Shown piece after piece: positions 55,110 through 64,000 of a stretch of 64,000 nt of DNA; the stretch's first letter is position 1, and each line of letters starts with the position of its first letter. The notes under the pieces are model-generated. The model was not told where the DNA came from, did no database searches, and saw only the letters and a program-made list of their open reading frames with translations. Position numbers and translations under genes: made by a program. The DNA comes from an uncultured Bacteroidales bacterium. Its GTDB lineage: Bacteria; Bacteroidota; Bacteroidia; Bacteroidales; P3. The stretch lies in assembly GCA_900318665.1 (NCBI GenBank), contig ONLQ01000006.1:30505-94504 (forward strand), read 5' to 3'.

Positions 55110-55807
55110 GTAGGATTTCATTCCGTGAAAACGGCGAAGAACATAATTTCTGGCAAAACTACACGGATTTAATGTCAGGTTTCCTCATAGTGTTCATCAT
55201 TACGAGCTTAGTGGCGTATGGAAGCTATAAGGTATATGTTGATTTGTACCATAGTAGAGGTATCACAGAAAATAACATCAATGACATTGTAGTTAACGCT
55301 GAACTATATAAGAAAATTAGAGAATTTCAGGAAGCGCAGAAATCTATCAGTCGCAAATATTTTAAGTACAACGACAAATATCAAAGATTTGAGTGTACTG
55401 TAAACGTAACATTTGCGCCAGAAAGTCCTGTGATTCCGCAAGAGTGCTATCCACAGCTAATTGAAGCAGGGGAAGAGGTTGAGGATATTATTGAAAAGTT
55501 CAAGGAATCAGCGAACGTCTCTTTTAAAGTCGTCATTGAAGGTCGTGCTGCACGGTCTCATAACAATCCCAATCCTAACAATGAACAGAAAGCCTATGCC
55601 GCACGTCTTAGCTATGAACGTGCCCGCAACTTGCATTTGTTCTGGAGGAACAAGGGGTTGCTAAAAAATATTGAAAAGCAGAATGGCGAGGTCTTTATAT
55701 CTGGTTCAGGCTTTGAAGGCAAAGGACGTTATACTGGTTATGGCCCTAATGGTGAAGACCGGAATAAGACTTTCATCATACAATTAATTCCATACATAAC
55801 ATACTGA
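55106..55807 (+). CDS. ZorB-like MotB/OmpA-type subunit
   Basis: The 233-residue protein has a short cytoplasmic N-terminus, FWQNYTDLMSGFLIVFIITS as its single TM segment with Asp21 at the place of the proton-carrying Asp of MotB/ZorB, and a C-terminal OmpA-like domain (about 105-230: FKVVIEGRAAR and LSYERARNLHLFWRNKGLL, with Arg172). The Asp of the usual TD peptidoglycan-binding motif is not present at the expected place. The partner is the upstream channel subunit. Together they would form a proton-driven rotary-type unit in the inner membrane anchored toward the cell wall. Confidence 0.8.
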   Translation: MSRISFRENGEEHNFWQNYTDLMSGFLIVFIITSLVAYGSYKVYVDLYHSRGITENNINDIVVNAELYKKIREFQEAQKSISRKYFKYNDKYQRFECTVNVTFAPESPVIPQECYPQLIEAGEEVEDIIEKFKESANVSFKVVIEGRAARSHNNPNPNNEQKAYAARLSYERARNLHLFWRNKGLLKNIEKQNGEVFISGSGFEGKGRYTGYGPNGEDRNKTFIIQLIPYITY

Positions 55808-55814
55808 TGTAATT

Positions 55815-58800
55815 ATGAATGTTAGAGATTTAAAACAATATATCACAAAGCTTTGTGGCCAAGAGACCCTTCATCTCCTTGGTTCAAATAAAGAACTTCT
55901 GCTTCAGAAGATTTACGGTCAAGATCCTTCACCTGACCAAGTTAAATCAGTAATTTCTGATGCTGCCAGTTTTGCCAGCAATGCGGAAGAACAGTTGTTT
56001 TATGAATTCGTGCAGAATGCCTATGATGCTAGTGCGGATTCCTTATTTTTCTATGCCAACGAAGATTATCTCATTGTATTGAATAATGGTGAGCCTTTCT
56101 ATACAGATTTTGATATTTTTGAAACAGAAACCATCCGCGATGGACAGTTATACAACTTCCTCGCTAAAGGAAAGTCTCTGAAACGTAGTGATAATTCCAA
56201 ATTAGGTAAATATGGCCAAGGTTCAAAGCTTCTATATACACTTCTGACTGAGGTTAGCGAAAGTGAAGAGAATGAAGAACTTTTAATAAAGACACTCTAC
56301 GAAGAGAAGATAGGCCCATATCTTATCTCATGGTATGACAGAAAGCAGCTTGCAAATCTCCTACAAAAGCAGGGAGAATGGACACCCGCGCAAGGTGATG
56401 ATTATAAAGAAAATATTCTGTTTGCCAAAATTCTTATGAGTTATTATCCTATTGCACCAGGTACTTCTGAAGAATTGTTCTCGACAAAGGAAGCATTAGA
56501 TGCAATAGAAGCTTTCGACTCTCTTGTTGATCCTAGACGTAATCTTCATTTTTTGAATAGAGGTACAGCTCTGATTATTCCTCTAGGTGAAGGTAAATAT
56601 GAAAAAATAACATCAGAAACAAACCTTGAACGAGTAAGAACCCGTTTAGGTGGATTCGCATCCATTACTAAAGACCAGGAAAGAAATGAGGGGAAGACCG
56701 TCGACCATATATATGTTATGGGAGAAGAAGTTGAACAACATGAAGTTCAATCCGTATTTGTAGAGTTCAAGGTAGATGGAAAACCTTTCTACTATCATTT
56801 TGCATTTAATTCCATTTTTGCGGAGAAAAATTTCGTCAACCTTTTTAAGGGACTTCCTATTCTTGAAACAAAGCTCAGACTTGGTTTTATTATAGACAGT
56901 CAGAAGTTTGATGTTGATAGCAGCCGTCAGCGAATAAGTGATAAGGACAAGACAAAGGGACAGTTGATAAGAGCTTTTACTGAACTTGTTAAAGAACTTA
57001 GAGGATTAAAGAATACAAATCCAACGAAGTTTGACTATATATACAAAGCAATTGCTGCTACGAAATATTTGGAGGGTGATGACTTTAGATTCATAAAAGA
57101 AGCCTTCCAAGAAGTGTTTGTGCCATTTTTTGAGGAGTTTGTCCTTACATCTACAGGAGAATACGAGAAAAAAGAAAATGTACGTTCTTTTGAAGAAGAT
57201 TACCAGATTCCGTTAAAGGAGATAGGCATAAGTAAATATAAGTGGATAGATGATACTGTCAAAAAAGACCTTCATCGTCATAAAGTTGATGTTGAGGTTG
57301 TTGACTTCTCAACCTTACTGTCTGATGCAGACTCAACAAAGTTGGCTGCCTGGATAAAAGCTTTGTCAACGAATGACTATAAAGGCTTTAATGAACTTTG
57401 CGATTCCCATAAGGATGAAAGTGGTGTACAGACCAATAAGATATTCCGCTCAAACAAAGGAAATCTTTATAGTTACATTGAATTGAAGAGTACGGCCAAT
57501 ATCTATTATCCTTATGAAGAAGGAATGAAATTTGGAGAGTGTGAGCACATTAGCGAAACACTATCGGATGTGGACTTGTCCAGCTATATTTCAAATCTGT
57601 TTGAAAAGGTAAAGACAAACATAGCTTCATTCAGAATATCAGATTCGACAAAGGATGATGCAGCAAACCTCTTAGCATGGATAGCGTCAAAAAGCGAGTA
57701 TTATGTATCAAGGATAAGAAGTGAGATTTCGCTTCTTCAGAACTGGCATGATACTTACGATTCTTTTGAAAATATCATGTTGGAGCGTCCTAATGACACT
57801 ATACTCTTTGATAACTACTGTGCCAAGGGCTATATACCAGAAGCTGTCAAAACCAATAATTGGTTGTTAAATCCGGCCAAGGCTAAGAAATCATGCTGGC
57901 AATGGCTTATTTCTCATTGGGATAACCTTCAAAATGACGAAGAATGGGGAAAAAACACCCATAAGTTTATTTCTGACATAAAGACAGTATATAAAACTGC
58001 AGGTACAGATGTACAAGGTAATGTCGACAAAACGGAATTGACTTTGTATCTTGATGAAGATGGAAAGCCTACTTCCCAGTTACGCGCAATTGTTAATAAC
58101 GTATCAAAGCTCTCGGAAGATGAATACAATTATCTAGATGAAAAAGTATCGCATTTACGTTTGCTTCCTTATGAGTATCACAAAGAACTTATGGAGGCTC
58201 CATTCCGTGTGGAAACTGTTCAATCTGCCAATATCGTCAACGAATCGTTGACTGCAGATGAGAAACTTTTGCGTATTTTCATTAAGATAACAGATGCATA
58301 CTTGATGTTTTATCGAACTCAGGAGAATTCTGGCAAATATATTATCACAAAGACTTCGAGTGGTTATAATTATATTGATTCGGTTTCTTCTGATTTGCAA
58401 TCTGAACTGCTTGCTGCTAACTTCTATCGTATTCCTGACAAAGTACAGGAGATATTGCAAACAGAAAGTGGTAAGTATAAGTTTGCCTCCAATGAGACAA
58501 TGCTTTTGAAAGCGATAGAACGTCTCAATAATCCTATAAAACTCTTCCCGTTTGTCAAGCAGGCTAATGCCAGTGTTGTTGAATCTTTCTTCAATAATTT
58601 GAATGATATCAATATAGATAGAAAAATTACCAAGGAGGATCTGAGATGGCAGATTATTGAATTTGCTGTGCAGCGTAACACTGACGAAAATGAGTATATA
58701 GACACTATATTTGGACTTATCAGACATAAGGACAATGAACTTCCTCCGTCCATAACTCAACAATTTGTAAAAGTTGGTAAGAACGAATATGATGTCTATG

Positions 58801-60857
58801 TTCTGGATGATGACTATAAGAAAGACAATCAAACGATAGATTCCTTCCTGAAATGTCTACCATCACAAACAGAAATAGATTATTTCAAAGAACATTATTA
58901 CGAAGGAAAAGAAGAAGAGGTTGACACACAAGTTCTTTTCGATGAACTCAAAACCCATTATCTTTTTATTGAACAACTTCAATTCTGTATAGACTATGCT
59001 ATAGCAAACAATGAAGATTGTGATGATCTTGAAATGGTTGAAGATGAAAGTCTTACGGATGCGCTTGATATGATTTTGAAGAACAATTTTATTGGTTTTG
59101 ATAAACATTTCAAGATGGAAGATGTTGATTTTGACGAACAAGTGTACGCTAAACATGAAATACTTCTTGAAAGCGAATACTTACCAGATACACTTCAAAA
59201 ATGGATTGACAACAATCCAGCTTCTTTGATGTTGTTCACATTATTAACCACATCTTCAAATCCATATATTGCTGTTCGTCAGGCATTACTCGAGAATGTG
59301 GCATATAACGATGTGGCCTGTTTTGCTGATGCAGAACACAAAGGGGAAATTGATTATACTATTGACTGGGCTATTAAAAAGAAACTCACATATAAATACT
59401 TGTCTGAGAGGTATAATACTATGATGGCAATAATCGAAAGATTGCCATCGGATTATACCGTTATGCCGTTTCTTCGATATACAGGTAATGTGTCCCCTTT
59501 GGAGAATGAATTTGAAACGCCCAAACCTATCTTTACCTTGGAAAGGTATCAAGATGGAGGTTCTTTCCTTTCATGGTATTCTTGGGCAGGTTCACAATTC
59601 CAGGAAAGGTTAAATTGCAGCAAGAAGTTGGCAAAGTTCATTAAGGACAACATAGTGTACATTTATGGTGATAAGGAATTACTATTCAATCATGGGCTCA
59701 AGAAAAATCCACGATGGAATGTGCAAACATCGGTTGACATAAAAGATTTTCCTGAACATGATGACCCTGTTTACCAGTTATGGAAGAAATCCGATGGATC
59801 CAAGGGAATCACAATTCACACATCGGAGAGTCCTATTATGATGAACTTCAATATCATGTCATCAAATGCAAGTATATTTGCCGATAAGATGCATGATAGT
59901 GAATATGGTTATGAGCCAGGAAAAAGAGTTGTTGTCCAACAGCCCAATAAAGACGGTTTGAGTTTGATGAAGACCATCGCAAAACATATTGGTAGCATGG
60001 ACTTTTTCCTGCAACCGTTCATTGCCTTGCAGTCTTTGTATGTTGATCAATGGGAACTCTTGCAACAAGGAACGAATGGTGATAATGAAGGTAACGGTAA
60101 GTCCAACATTGACCTCACCAATAGTTCTCTAACTGAGGAACAAGCACAAGAGGCGATTAATAAGATTTCAACCGAAACATTCGAAAATATTGAGCAGGTC
60201 AACAATATCACCAAGCAGATGAATGGTAACGAACTTGACAAGCTCAATGAAGTTGCAGAGTCAATAAAGGAATTGATAGAGGGTCTTGACAAGGATGACA
60301 TTGAGAGACTTGCAGAGAAAAAAGACAAGATTTTGCAGATGATGGATGACTTGGCTGAAGCTGAGGAAGAAGAGAAAGAGTCTCAGGTAAGGCAAACTAT
60401 TGGTTTTATCGGAGAACTTATTTACAGTCATTATCTGGAAAACAAGAAGCTCGTCAAGGACAAGGATTTCATCCACGCAGCTCTTGAAGGTGTTGGTGAA
60501 TATGATTTTGAAATCAAACCAGAGAAGATGTTTGTTGATGTAAAGACAACGCTCTATAGCCTGAAAGACGGTACAGCACCATTCTATTTGCATCGGTCAC
60601 AAAACGTCTTTATGCAGAAACACCCAGATTCCAAGTATCATATTGTCCGTATTTCTCTTATTGACCTTAATTTGAAGAGATCGTATGAGGAATTACGTGA
60701 CACCTATGGTAAGGATGCCAATCCTCTAGAGAATCTACACCTGAAGAAGCGTTGTGAAGAGGTCGCAAAAAGATATTGGAGAGGGGCAAAAATCGAAGAT
60801 TTTGATGCCAACTCACCTGAATACGCTATCAGAATCGAACAAAAGATTAACAAATAG
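55815..60857 (+). CDS. giant GHKL (Hsp90/sacsin-like) ATPase with C-terminal DUF3883-like nuclease domain
   Basis: The 1680-residue cytoplasmic protein starts with a GHKL ATPase domain: N-box EFVQNAYDAS (Glu64, Asn68, Asp71), G1-like LNNGEPF (Asn90-Asn91-Gly92, where DxG is usual) and G2-like GKYGQGSK (131-138). The middle 1200 residues have no motif I recognise. Near 1380-1500 there is an acidic helical linker (DDLAEAEEEEKESQ). The end (about 1525-1640) matches DUF3883: GFIGELIYSHYL with Glu1534, then EYDFEIKPEKMFVDVKTT with Asp1564, Asp1575 and Lys1577, the spacing of a PD-(D/E)XK nuclease core. It follows the ZorB-like gene by 7 bp and ends 2 bp before the helicase gene. It takes the place of ZorC or ZorE in a Zorya-like operon. 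Confidence 0.78.
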   Translation: MNVRDLKQYITKLCGQETLHLLGSNKELLLQKIYGQDPSPDQVKSVISDAASFASNAEEQLFYEFVQNAYDASADSLFFYANEDYLIVLNNGEPFYTDFDIFETETIRDGQLYNFLAKGKSLKRSDNSKLGKYGQGSKLLYTLLTEVSESEENEELLIKTLYEEKIGPYLISWYDRKQLANLLQKQGEWTPAQGDDYKENILFAKILMSYYPIAPGTSEELFSTKEALDAIEAFDSLVDPRRNLHFLNRGTALIIPLGEGKYEKITSETNLERVRTRLGGFASITKDQERNEGKTVDHIYVMGEEVEQHEVQSVFVEFKVDGKPFYYHFAFNSIFAEKNFVNLFKGLPILETKLRLGFIIDSQKFDVDSSRQRISDKDKTKGQLIRAFTELVKELRGLKNTNPTKFDYIYKAIAATKYLEGDDFRFIKEAFQEVFVPFFEEFVLTSTGEYEKKENVRSFEEDYQIPLKEIGISKYKWIDDTVKKDLHRHKVDVEVVDFSTLLSDADSTKLAAWIKALSTNDYKGFNELCDSHKDESGVQTNKIFRSNKGNLYSYIELKSTANIYYPYEEGMKFGECEHISETLSDVDLSSYISNLFEKVKTNIASFRISDSTKDDAANLLAWIASKSEYYVSRIRSEISLLQNWHDTYDSFENIMLERPNDTILFDNYCAKGYIPEAVKTNNWLLNPAKAKKSCWQWLISHWDNLQNDEEWGKNTHKFISDIKTVYKTAGTDVQGNVDKTELTLYLDEDGKPTSQLRAIVNNVSKLSEDEYNYLDEKVSHLRLLPYEYHKELMEAPFRVETVQSANIVNESLTADEKLLRIFIKITDAYLMFYRTQENSGKYIITKTSSGYNYIDSVSSDLQSELLAANFYRIPDKVQEILQTESGKYKFASNETMLLKAIERLNNPIKLFPFVKQANASVVESFFNNLNDINIDRKITKEDLRWQIIEFAVQRNTDENEYIDTIFGLIRHKDNELPPSITQQFVKVGKNEYDVYVLDDDYKKDNQTIDSFLKCLPSQTEIDYFKEHYYEGKEEEVDTQVLFDELKTHYLFIEQLQFCIDYAIANNEDCDDLEMVEDESLTDALDMILKNNFIGFDKHFKMEDVDFDEQVYAKHEILLESEYLPDTLQKWIDNNPASLMLFTLLTTSSNPYIAVRQALLENVAYNDVACFADAEHKGEIDYTIDWAIKKKLTYKYLSERYNTMMAIIERLPSDYTVMPFLRYTGNVSPLENEFETPKPIFTLERYQDGGSFLSWYSWAGSQFQERLNCSKKLAKFIKDNIVYIYGDKELLFNHGLKKNPRWNVQTSVDIKDFPEHDDPVYQLWKKSDGSKGITIHTSESPIMMNFNIMSSNASIFADKMHDSEYGYEPGKRVVVQQPNKDGLSLMKTIAKHIGSMDFFLQPFIALQSLYVDQWELLQQGTNGDNEGNGKSNIDLTNSSLTEEQAQEAINKISTETFENIEQVNNITKQMNGNELDKLNEVAESIKELIEGLDKDDIERLAEKKDKILQMMDDLAEAEEEEKESQVRQTIGFIGELIYSHYLENKKLVKDKDFIHAALEGVGEYDFEIKPEKMFVDVKTTLYSLKDGTAPFYLHRSQNVFMQKHPDSKYHIVRISLIDLNLKRSYEELRDTYGKDANPLENLHLKKRCEEVAKRYWRGAKIEDFDANSPEYAIRIEQKINK

Positions 60858-60859
60858 AT

Positions 60860-63694
60860 ATGATATCATCCATTCAACAGCTATATTACGCATGGGATAT
60901 TTCTCACAAGAAATCTGTAAGTGATGACAGTCGCTTTACAGGTGTTTTGTCGGAAGCTCGTGTGGATCTCAACCCTCATCAGGTAGAGGCAGCACTATTT
61001 GCCTTCAAGTCCCCACTTAGTAAGGGAGCAATTCTTGCAGATGAGGTGGGTCTTGGTAAGACCATCGAGGCTGGCATTATCTTGTCGGAAATGTGGGCCG
61101 AGAATAAGAGGGACATTCTTATTGTCGTTCCCGCTTCCTTACGAAATCAATGGAATATAGAGTTGATGGAGAAATTCTATTTGCCATCTTTTATCTTAGA
61201 TAGTGAGTCGTTTGAAGAAGGGCAAGTCCAAATTTCCAATGGTGAAAAGAGTATCTATATCTGTTCTTATAATTTCGCAGTCACTAATGCAGAGTACTTT
61301 AAAAACATTAGCTGGGATTTAATCGTCTTGGATGAAGCGCATAAACTCAGGAATGTCTATAAGAAAAGTAATGTGATGGCTAATGCGTTGAGAGCTGCAT
61401 TCAGAAACTACAAAAAGGTGCTGTTGACTGCAACTCCATTGCAGAACAATCTTAAAGAATTATATGGCCTAATTAGTATTATTGACCCTGAGTTTTTCTC
61501 CAGTCTGGACACGTTTGCAGACCAATATAATTCTGTAACCACAAGAGATAAAGCCAAGTTTGGTGAACTTAAAGGTCGCCTTGCTCATATCATTCACCGC
61601 ACATTGCGAAATCAGGTTGAGGAATATGTGAACTTCACCAAACGCACAGCTTTTGTACAGGAGTACTATCCTACAGATTCTGAAATCAACCTCTACGAAC
61701 AGGTTAGCGAATACCTTATGCGTGAAGGAACCTATGGGGTTCCCGAAAGGCAGCGTCCACTCCTTTCACTATTGGTGAGAAAGATTATGTCATCTTCCGC
61801 TTATGCTCTTGGATTTATTCTTGAACGTTTTATCCATAGACTTCAGGAGTATAAGCAGACAGGACTACTTTCGTCAGCCTTGGCGTGTGTTAATTCTGAC
61901 ATAGATGGTGCAAACGACGAATACGATATTTATAACTCCGACACGCCATCATCAAAAACAATATATAATGATATAGATGCCGAGATAACAGAATTGCGAA
62001 GCTATTGTAATATGGCTCACAGCATTGGTGAAGAGACAAAATCCATGGAGTTGCTTAATGCTTTGGCTATATCTTTTGAAAAGATTAGGAAACTTGGTGG
62101 TCAGAAAAAAGCCCTAGTTTTTACTGAAAGCCGTAGGACGCAGGAATATCTTTATAAATACCTCACTGAGCATGGTTACAAGGACAAGGTGATATGCTTC
62201 AATGGTACTAATTCGTCTGAAGAAGCAAAGAATATTTATCGACTATGGCTGATGCAATATGCTGGTACGAATAGGATTTCTGGCAGTACCGTTATTGATA
62301 TGAAACAAGCTATTGTAGATACTTTTCGTGATAAGGCAGAGATTCTAATTGCAACAGAGGCTGGTGCAGAAGGTATAAACCTCCAGTTCTGTTCATTAGT
62401 TGTAAACTATGATATGCCTTGGAATCCTCAACGTATCGAGCAGCGTATTGGTCGTTGTCACCGTTATGGACAAAAGAACGATGTGGTAGTAGTGAATTTC
62501 GTCAATCAAGCGAACTATGCTGATAGGCGAGTTTATGAATTACTTAACAATAAGTTCTCTTTATTCGATGGCGTGTTTGGCGCAAGTGACGAAGTGCTTG
62601 GATCCATTGATTCTGGTGTTGACTTTGAAAGAAGGCTTAATACTATCTACAATACGTGTCGTACAGAACGTGAGATAGCAGCCGCCTTTGATGAGCTTCA
62701 AAAGGAGCTGGAAGAGGTTATCAAAGAACGTATTCAAAGTACCAGGAAATCCTTACTGGAAAACTTTGATGAAGAAGTGGTTAACAAACTCCGTGTAAGA
62801 CAAAGTGAGGATGTCACTCGTATGGACACATATAATAAGCATTTGTGGTACGTCGCAACAAGTATACTAAACAAGAGTATTTCAAGCGTTGATAACAATA
62901 AGCATACTTTTGTTTTACACGACACATTGGCTCTAGACATCCCGACTGGAACCTATATATTAAACAAAGAATCTGATCAATTCATTCAACTCAGATATGG
63001 TCATCCACTTGGCCAATATGTTGTAGAAAAGGCTCTAAAGACAAATGTTGCTGATGCACATCTGGTATTTGATTTAGATTCTTATCCATATAAATCAGCC
63101 TTGATTGAGCAATATAAGGGTCAAAGTGGTTCAGCATGTGTATATCGAGTTTCCTCTTCAAATAAATATGATTCAGAAGAACAGCTCATCGCATGTGCTC
63201 AAACAGATAAAGGGGAAATCCTACCTCCAGAGTTTATTTTCAAACTCTTGGAACTTGACTGTATATCCGACAACTCATCGAATCTTGGAACATTAGATGT
63301 GGCATTCAAGAATGAATATGAGAAACAGCTTAACAATTACAAGTTAAAGATTGAGGAGAGGACTAACGAATACATTGATTATGAAATCAACAAGTACGAG
63401 ATGTGGGCAGAGGACCTATTGGTTCCTTTGAGGAAGGAGGTTATGGAGTTGAGCCGAGAACATGATACACTTCGCCGCCAAATAAGAAAGGAACATAATG
63501 CCTCCGCAAAGCTTCAATTAAAAAAGGAAGAAAATCTGATGGCAAAGGCTCTTAATCAAAAAAAAGCCAAACTGTTTCAGATGGAGGATGAATACAATGA
63601 CAAGGTTGATACAATGACAAGTAGGCTTCAATCATCGATGGAGAACTCTGTATCTTCCAAGATAATGTTTAGAATAAAATGGGAAATTAAATAG
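60860..63694 (+). CDS. SNF2-family helicase
   Basis: The 944-residue protein has a full SNF2 ATPase: LNPHQVEAALFA (Q-like motif), ADEVGLGKTIEAG with Lys67 (motif I), VVPASLRNQW, VLDEAHKLRN with Asp158-Glu159 (motif II), LLTATPLQNN, LVFTESRRTQEYL, ATEAGAEGINLQFC and QRIGRCHRYGQKNDV (528-542, motif VI). The C-terminal third ends in a charged coiled coil (about 840-925). No nuclease domain is evident. SNF2 helicases of this RapA-like type occur in several defence systems, and type I Zorya carries a helicase of this superfamily as ZorD. The start is 2 bp after the stop of the GHKL protein, so translation is likely coupled. Confidence 0.92.
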   Translation: MISSIQQLYYAWDISHKKSVSDDSRFTGVLSEARVDLNPHQVEAALFAFKSPLSKGAILADEVGLGKTIEAGIILSEMWAENKRDILIVVPASLRNQWNIELMEKFYLPSFILDSESFEEGQVQISNGEKSIYICSYNFAVTNAEYFKNISWDLIVLDEAHKLRNVYKKSNVMANALRAAFRNYKKVLLTATPLQNNLKELYGLISIIDPEFFSSLDTFADQYNSVTTRDKAKFGELKGRLAHIIHRTLRNQVEEYVNFTKRTAFVQEYYPTDSEINLYEQVSEYLMREGTYGVPERQRPLLSLLVRKIMSSSAYALGFILERFIHRLQEYKQTGLLSSALACVNSDIDGANDEYDIYNSDTPSSKTIYNDIDAEITELRSYCNMAHSIGEETKSMELLNALAISFEKIRKLGGQKKALVFTESRRTQEYLYKYLTEHGYKDKVICFNGTNSSEEAKNIYRLWLMQYAGTNRISGSTVIDMKQAIVDTFRDKAEILIATEAGAEGINLQFCSLVVNYDMPWNPQRIEQRIGRCHRYGQKNDVVVVNFVNQANYADRRVYELLNNKFSLFDGVFGASDEVLGSIDSGVDFERRLNTIYNTCRTEREIAAAFDELQKELEEVIKERIQSTRKSLLENFDEEVVNKLRVRQSEDVTRMDTYNKHLWYVATSILNKSISSVDNNKHTFVLHDTLALDIPTGTYILNKESDQFIQLRYGHPLGQYVVEKALKTNVADAHLVFDLDSYPYKSALIEQYKGQSGSACVYRVSSSNKYDSEEQLIACAQTDKGEILPPEFIFKLLELDCISDNSSNLGTLDVAFKNEYEKQLNNYKLKIEERTNEYIDYEINKYEMWAEDLLVPLRKEVMELSREHDTLRRQIRKEHNASAKLQLKKEENLMAKALNQKKAKLFQMEDEYNDKVDTMTSRLQSSMENSVSSKIMFRIKWEIK

Positions 63695-63748
63695 GTCTTT
63701 GGTATAATTATCTTTGCCGTCCCAAAAAAGAGAGATGGAAAACTCGGT

Positions 63749-64000
63749 TTACTTGGCCTTCTTCTTGGATTTCTTTTCCTCCTCCTTTGGAGCTTCCTCC
63801 TTGTCTGGAGTCTCATAGAACTTGGTGGCTACCAGCAGAACTCGGTTGTGCTTGACACCTTCCTGATCGCTCCACTCTTCGGGTTTGAAGTAACCCTCCA
63901 TGGTGAGCATTGAACCCTTGGTGAGCTTGTCGAATGAATCGGCGTTCTCGTTCTTACGCCATGCTTCCACATTGATGAAAGCCGATACGCGGTTGTTCTC
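63749..64000 (-). CDS. ssb: single-stranded DNA-binding protein, 5' part outside window
   Basis: The frame is open to the window edge, so the start codon is missing. The visible part reads SAFINVEAWRKN, then KLTKGSMLTMEGYFKPEEWS and HNRVLLVATKFYE, the pattern of the second half of an SSB OB fold (KGs.v.veG.l....w.d..G.k). The tail is short and very Lys/Glu-rich (EEEKKSKKKAK) and lacks the acidic DDxPF tip of E. coli SSB. It is convergent with the helicase gene, 54 bp away, and its codon use resembles the left part of the window rather than the island. Confidence 0.75.
   Translation of the reverse strand, partial: ENNRVSAFINVEAWRKNENADSFDKLTKGSMLTMEGYFKPEEWSDQEGVKHNRVLLVATKFYETPDKEEAPKEEEKKSKKKAK

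Noticed and set aside
53550-55807. Flagellar stator genes motA and motB.
   Set aside because: No flagellar genes are present, the channel subunit has three rather than four TM segments and a very long coiled-coil tail, and the genes are joined to an ATPase-nuclease and helicase; a ZorAB-like role fits better.
53550-55807. ExbB/ExbD or TolQ/TolR pair for TonB or Tol energy transfer.
   Set aside because: The second protein has an OmpA-like rather than ExbD-type periplasmic domain, and no tonB or tol gene is adjacent.
51645-63697. Direct repeats (att sites) at the two ends of the island.
   Set aside because: Only an eight-base match (AAATAGGT) was seen near both ends, which is expected by chance.

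Overview
The window looks like a chromosome fragment from a Bacteroidota bacterium, most likely order Bacteroidales. The evidence is: type IX secretion (T9SS) genes (porP, gldK/porK, porU, porV) with porV followed by ispF; two C10 cysteine proteases whose C-termini resemble T9SS sorting signals; many lipoproteins with acidic residues just after the lipobox cysteine; promoters of the Bacteroidetes type (TTTG, about 20 bases, TAnnTTTG); and few clear Shine-Dalgarno sites. No rRNA, tRNA, CRISPR array or transposase was recognised. The species cannot be named from the sequence.

Layout. 1-9003: a cluster of surface-type lipoproteins in which alpha/beta-hydrolase-like proteins (three paralogues, the first cut by the window edge) alternate with an adenylate-forming ligase and two paralogous lipoproteins of unknown function. 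9070-18250: a co-directional operon with a TolC-like outer-membrane factor, a BMP-like binding lipoprotein, a lipoprotein joining a PBP1-type binding domain to a legumain-like (C13) protease domain, an RND adaptor and an RND pump. 18438-21086: a TonB-receptor-like outer-membrane protein. 21149-25827 (minus): a fused OppD-OppF ATPase, then gldK and porP without the usual porL/M/N partners. 26259-33219: porU, porV, ispF, a clpS-like gene, nfeD and floA. 33340-38341 (minus): an SDR, a nitroreductase, a lipoprotein, a small unknown protein, rlmH and purF. 38938-43644: two tandem C10 proteases, likely T9SS cargo. 43672-51631: a GSCFA protein, ddl, a class II aldolase, uvrA, a small membrane protein and mnmE.

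51632-63694 is a visibly AT-richer island that looks like a mobile defence operon. It starts with an AbiEi/AbiEii toxin-antitoxin pair behind a promoter whose -33 box overlaps a perfect 14-bp palindrome. The operon continues without a real gap into a ZorA-like MotA/ExbB-type channel subunit, a ZorB-like MotB/OmpA-type subunit, a 1680-residue protein with an N-terminal GHKL (Hsp90/sacsin-like) ATPase and a C-terminal DUF3883-like nuclease domain, and a SNF2-family helicase. This resembles a Zorya anti-phage system in which the usual ZorC or ZorE is replaced by a GHKL-DUF3883 protein, and it is the best candidate here for an undescribed system. The window ends in the 3' part of a single-stranded DNA-binding protein gene on the minus strand.

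How the genes may work together: PorU and PorV would cleave and attach T9SS cargo such as the two C10 proteases. The RND operon may link solute sensing to efflux. In the island, a proton-driven ZorAB-like motor in the envelope would activate the cytoplasmic ATPase-nuclease and helicase when a phage infects. These functional links are inference.
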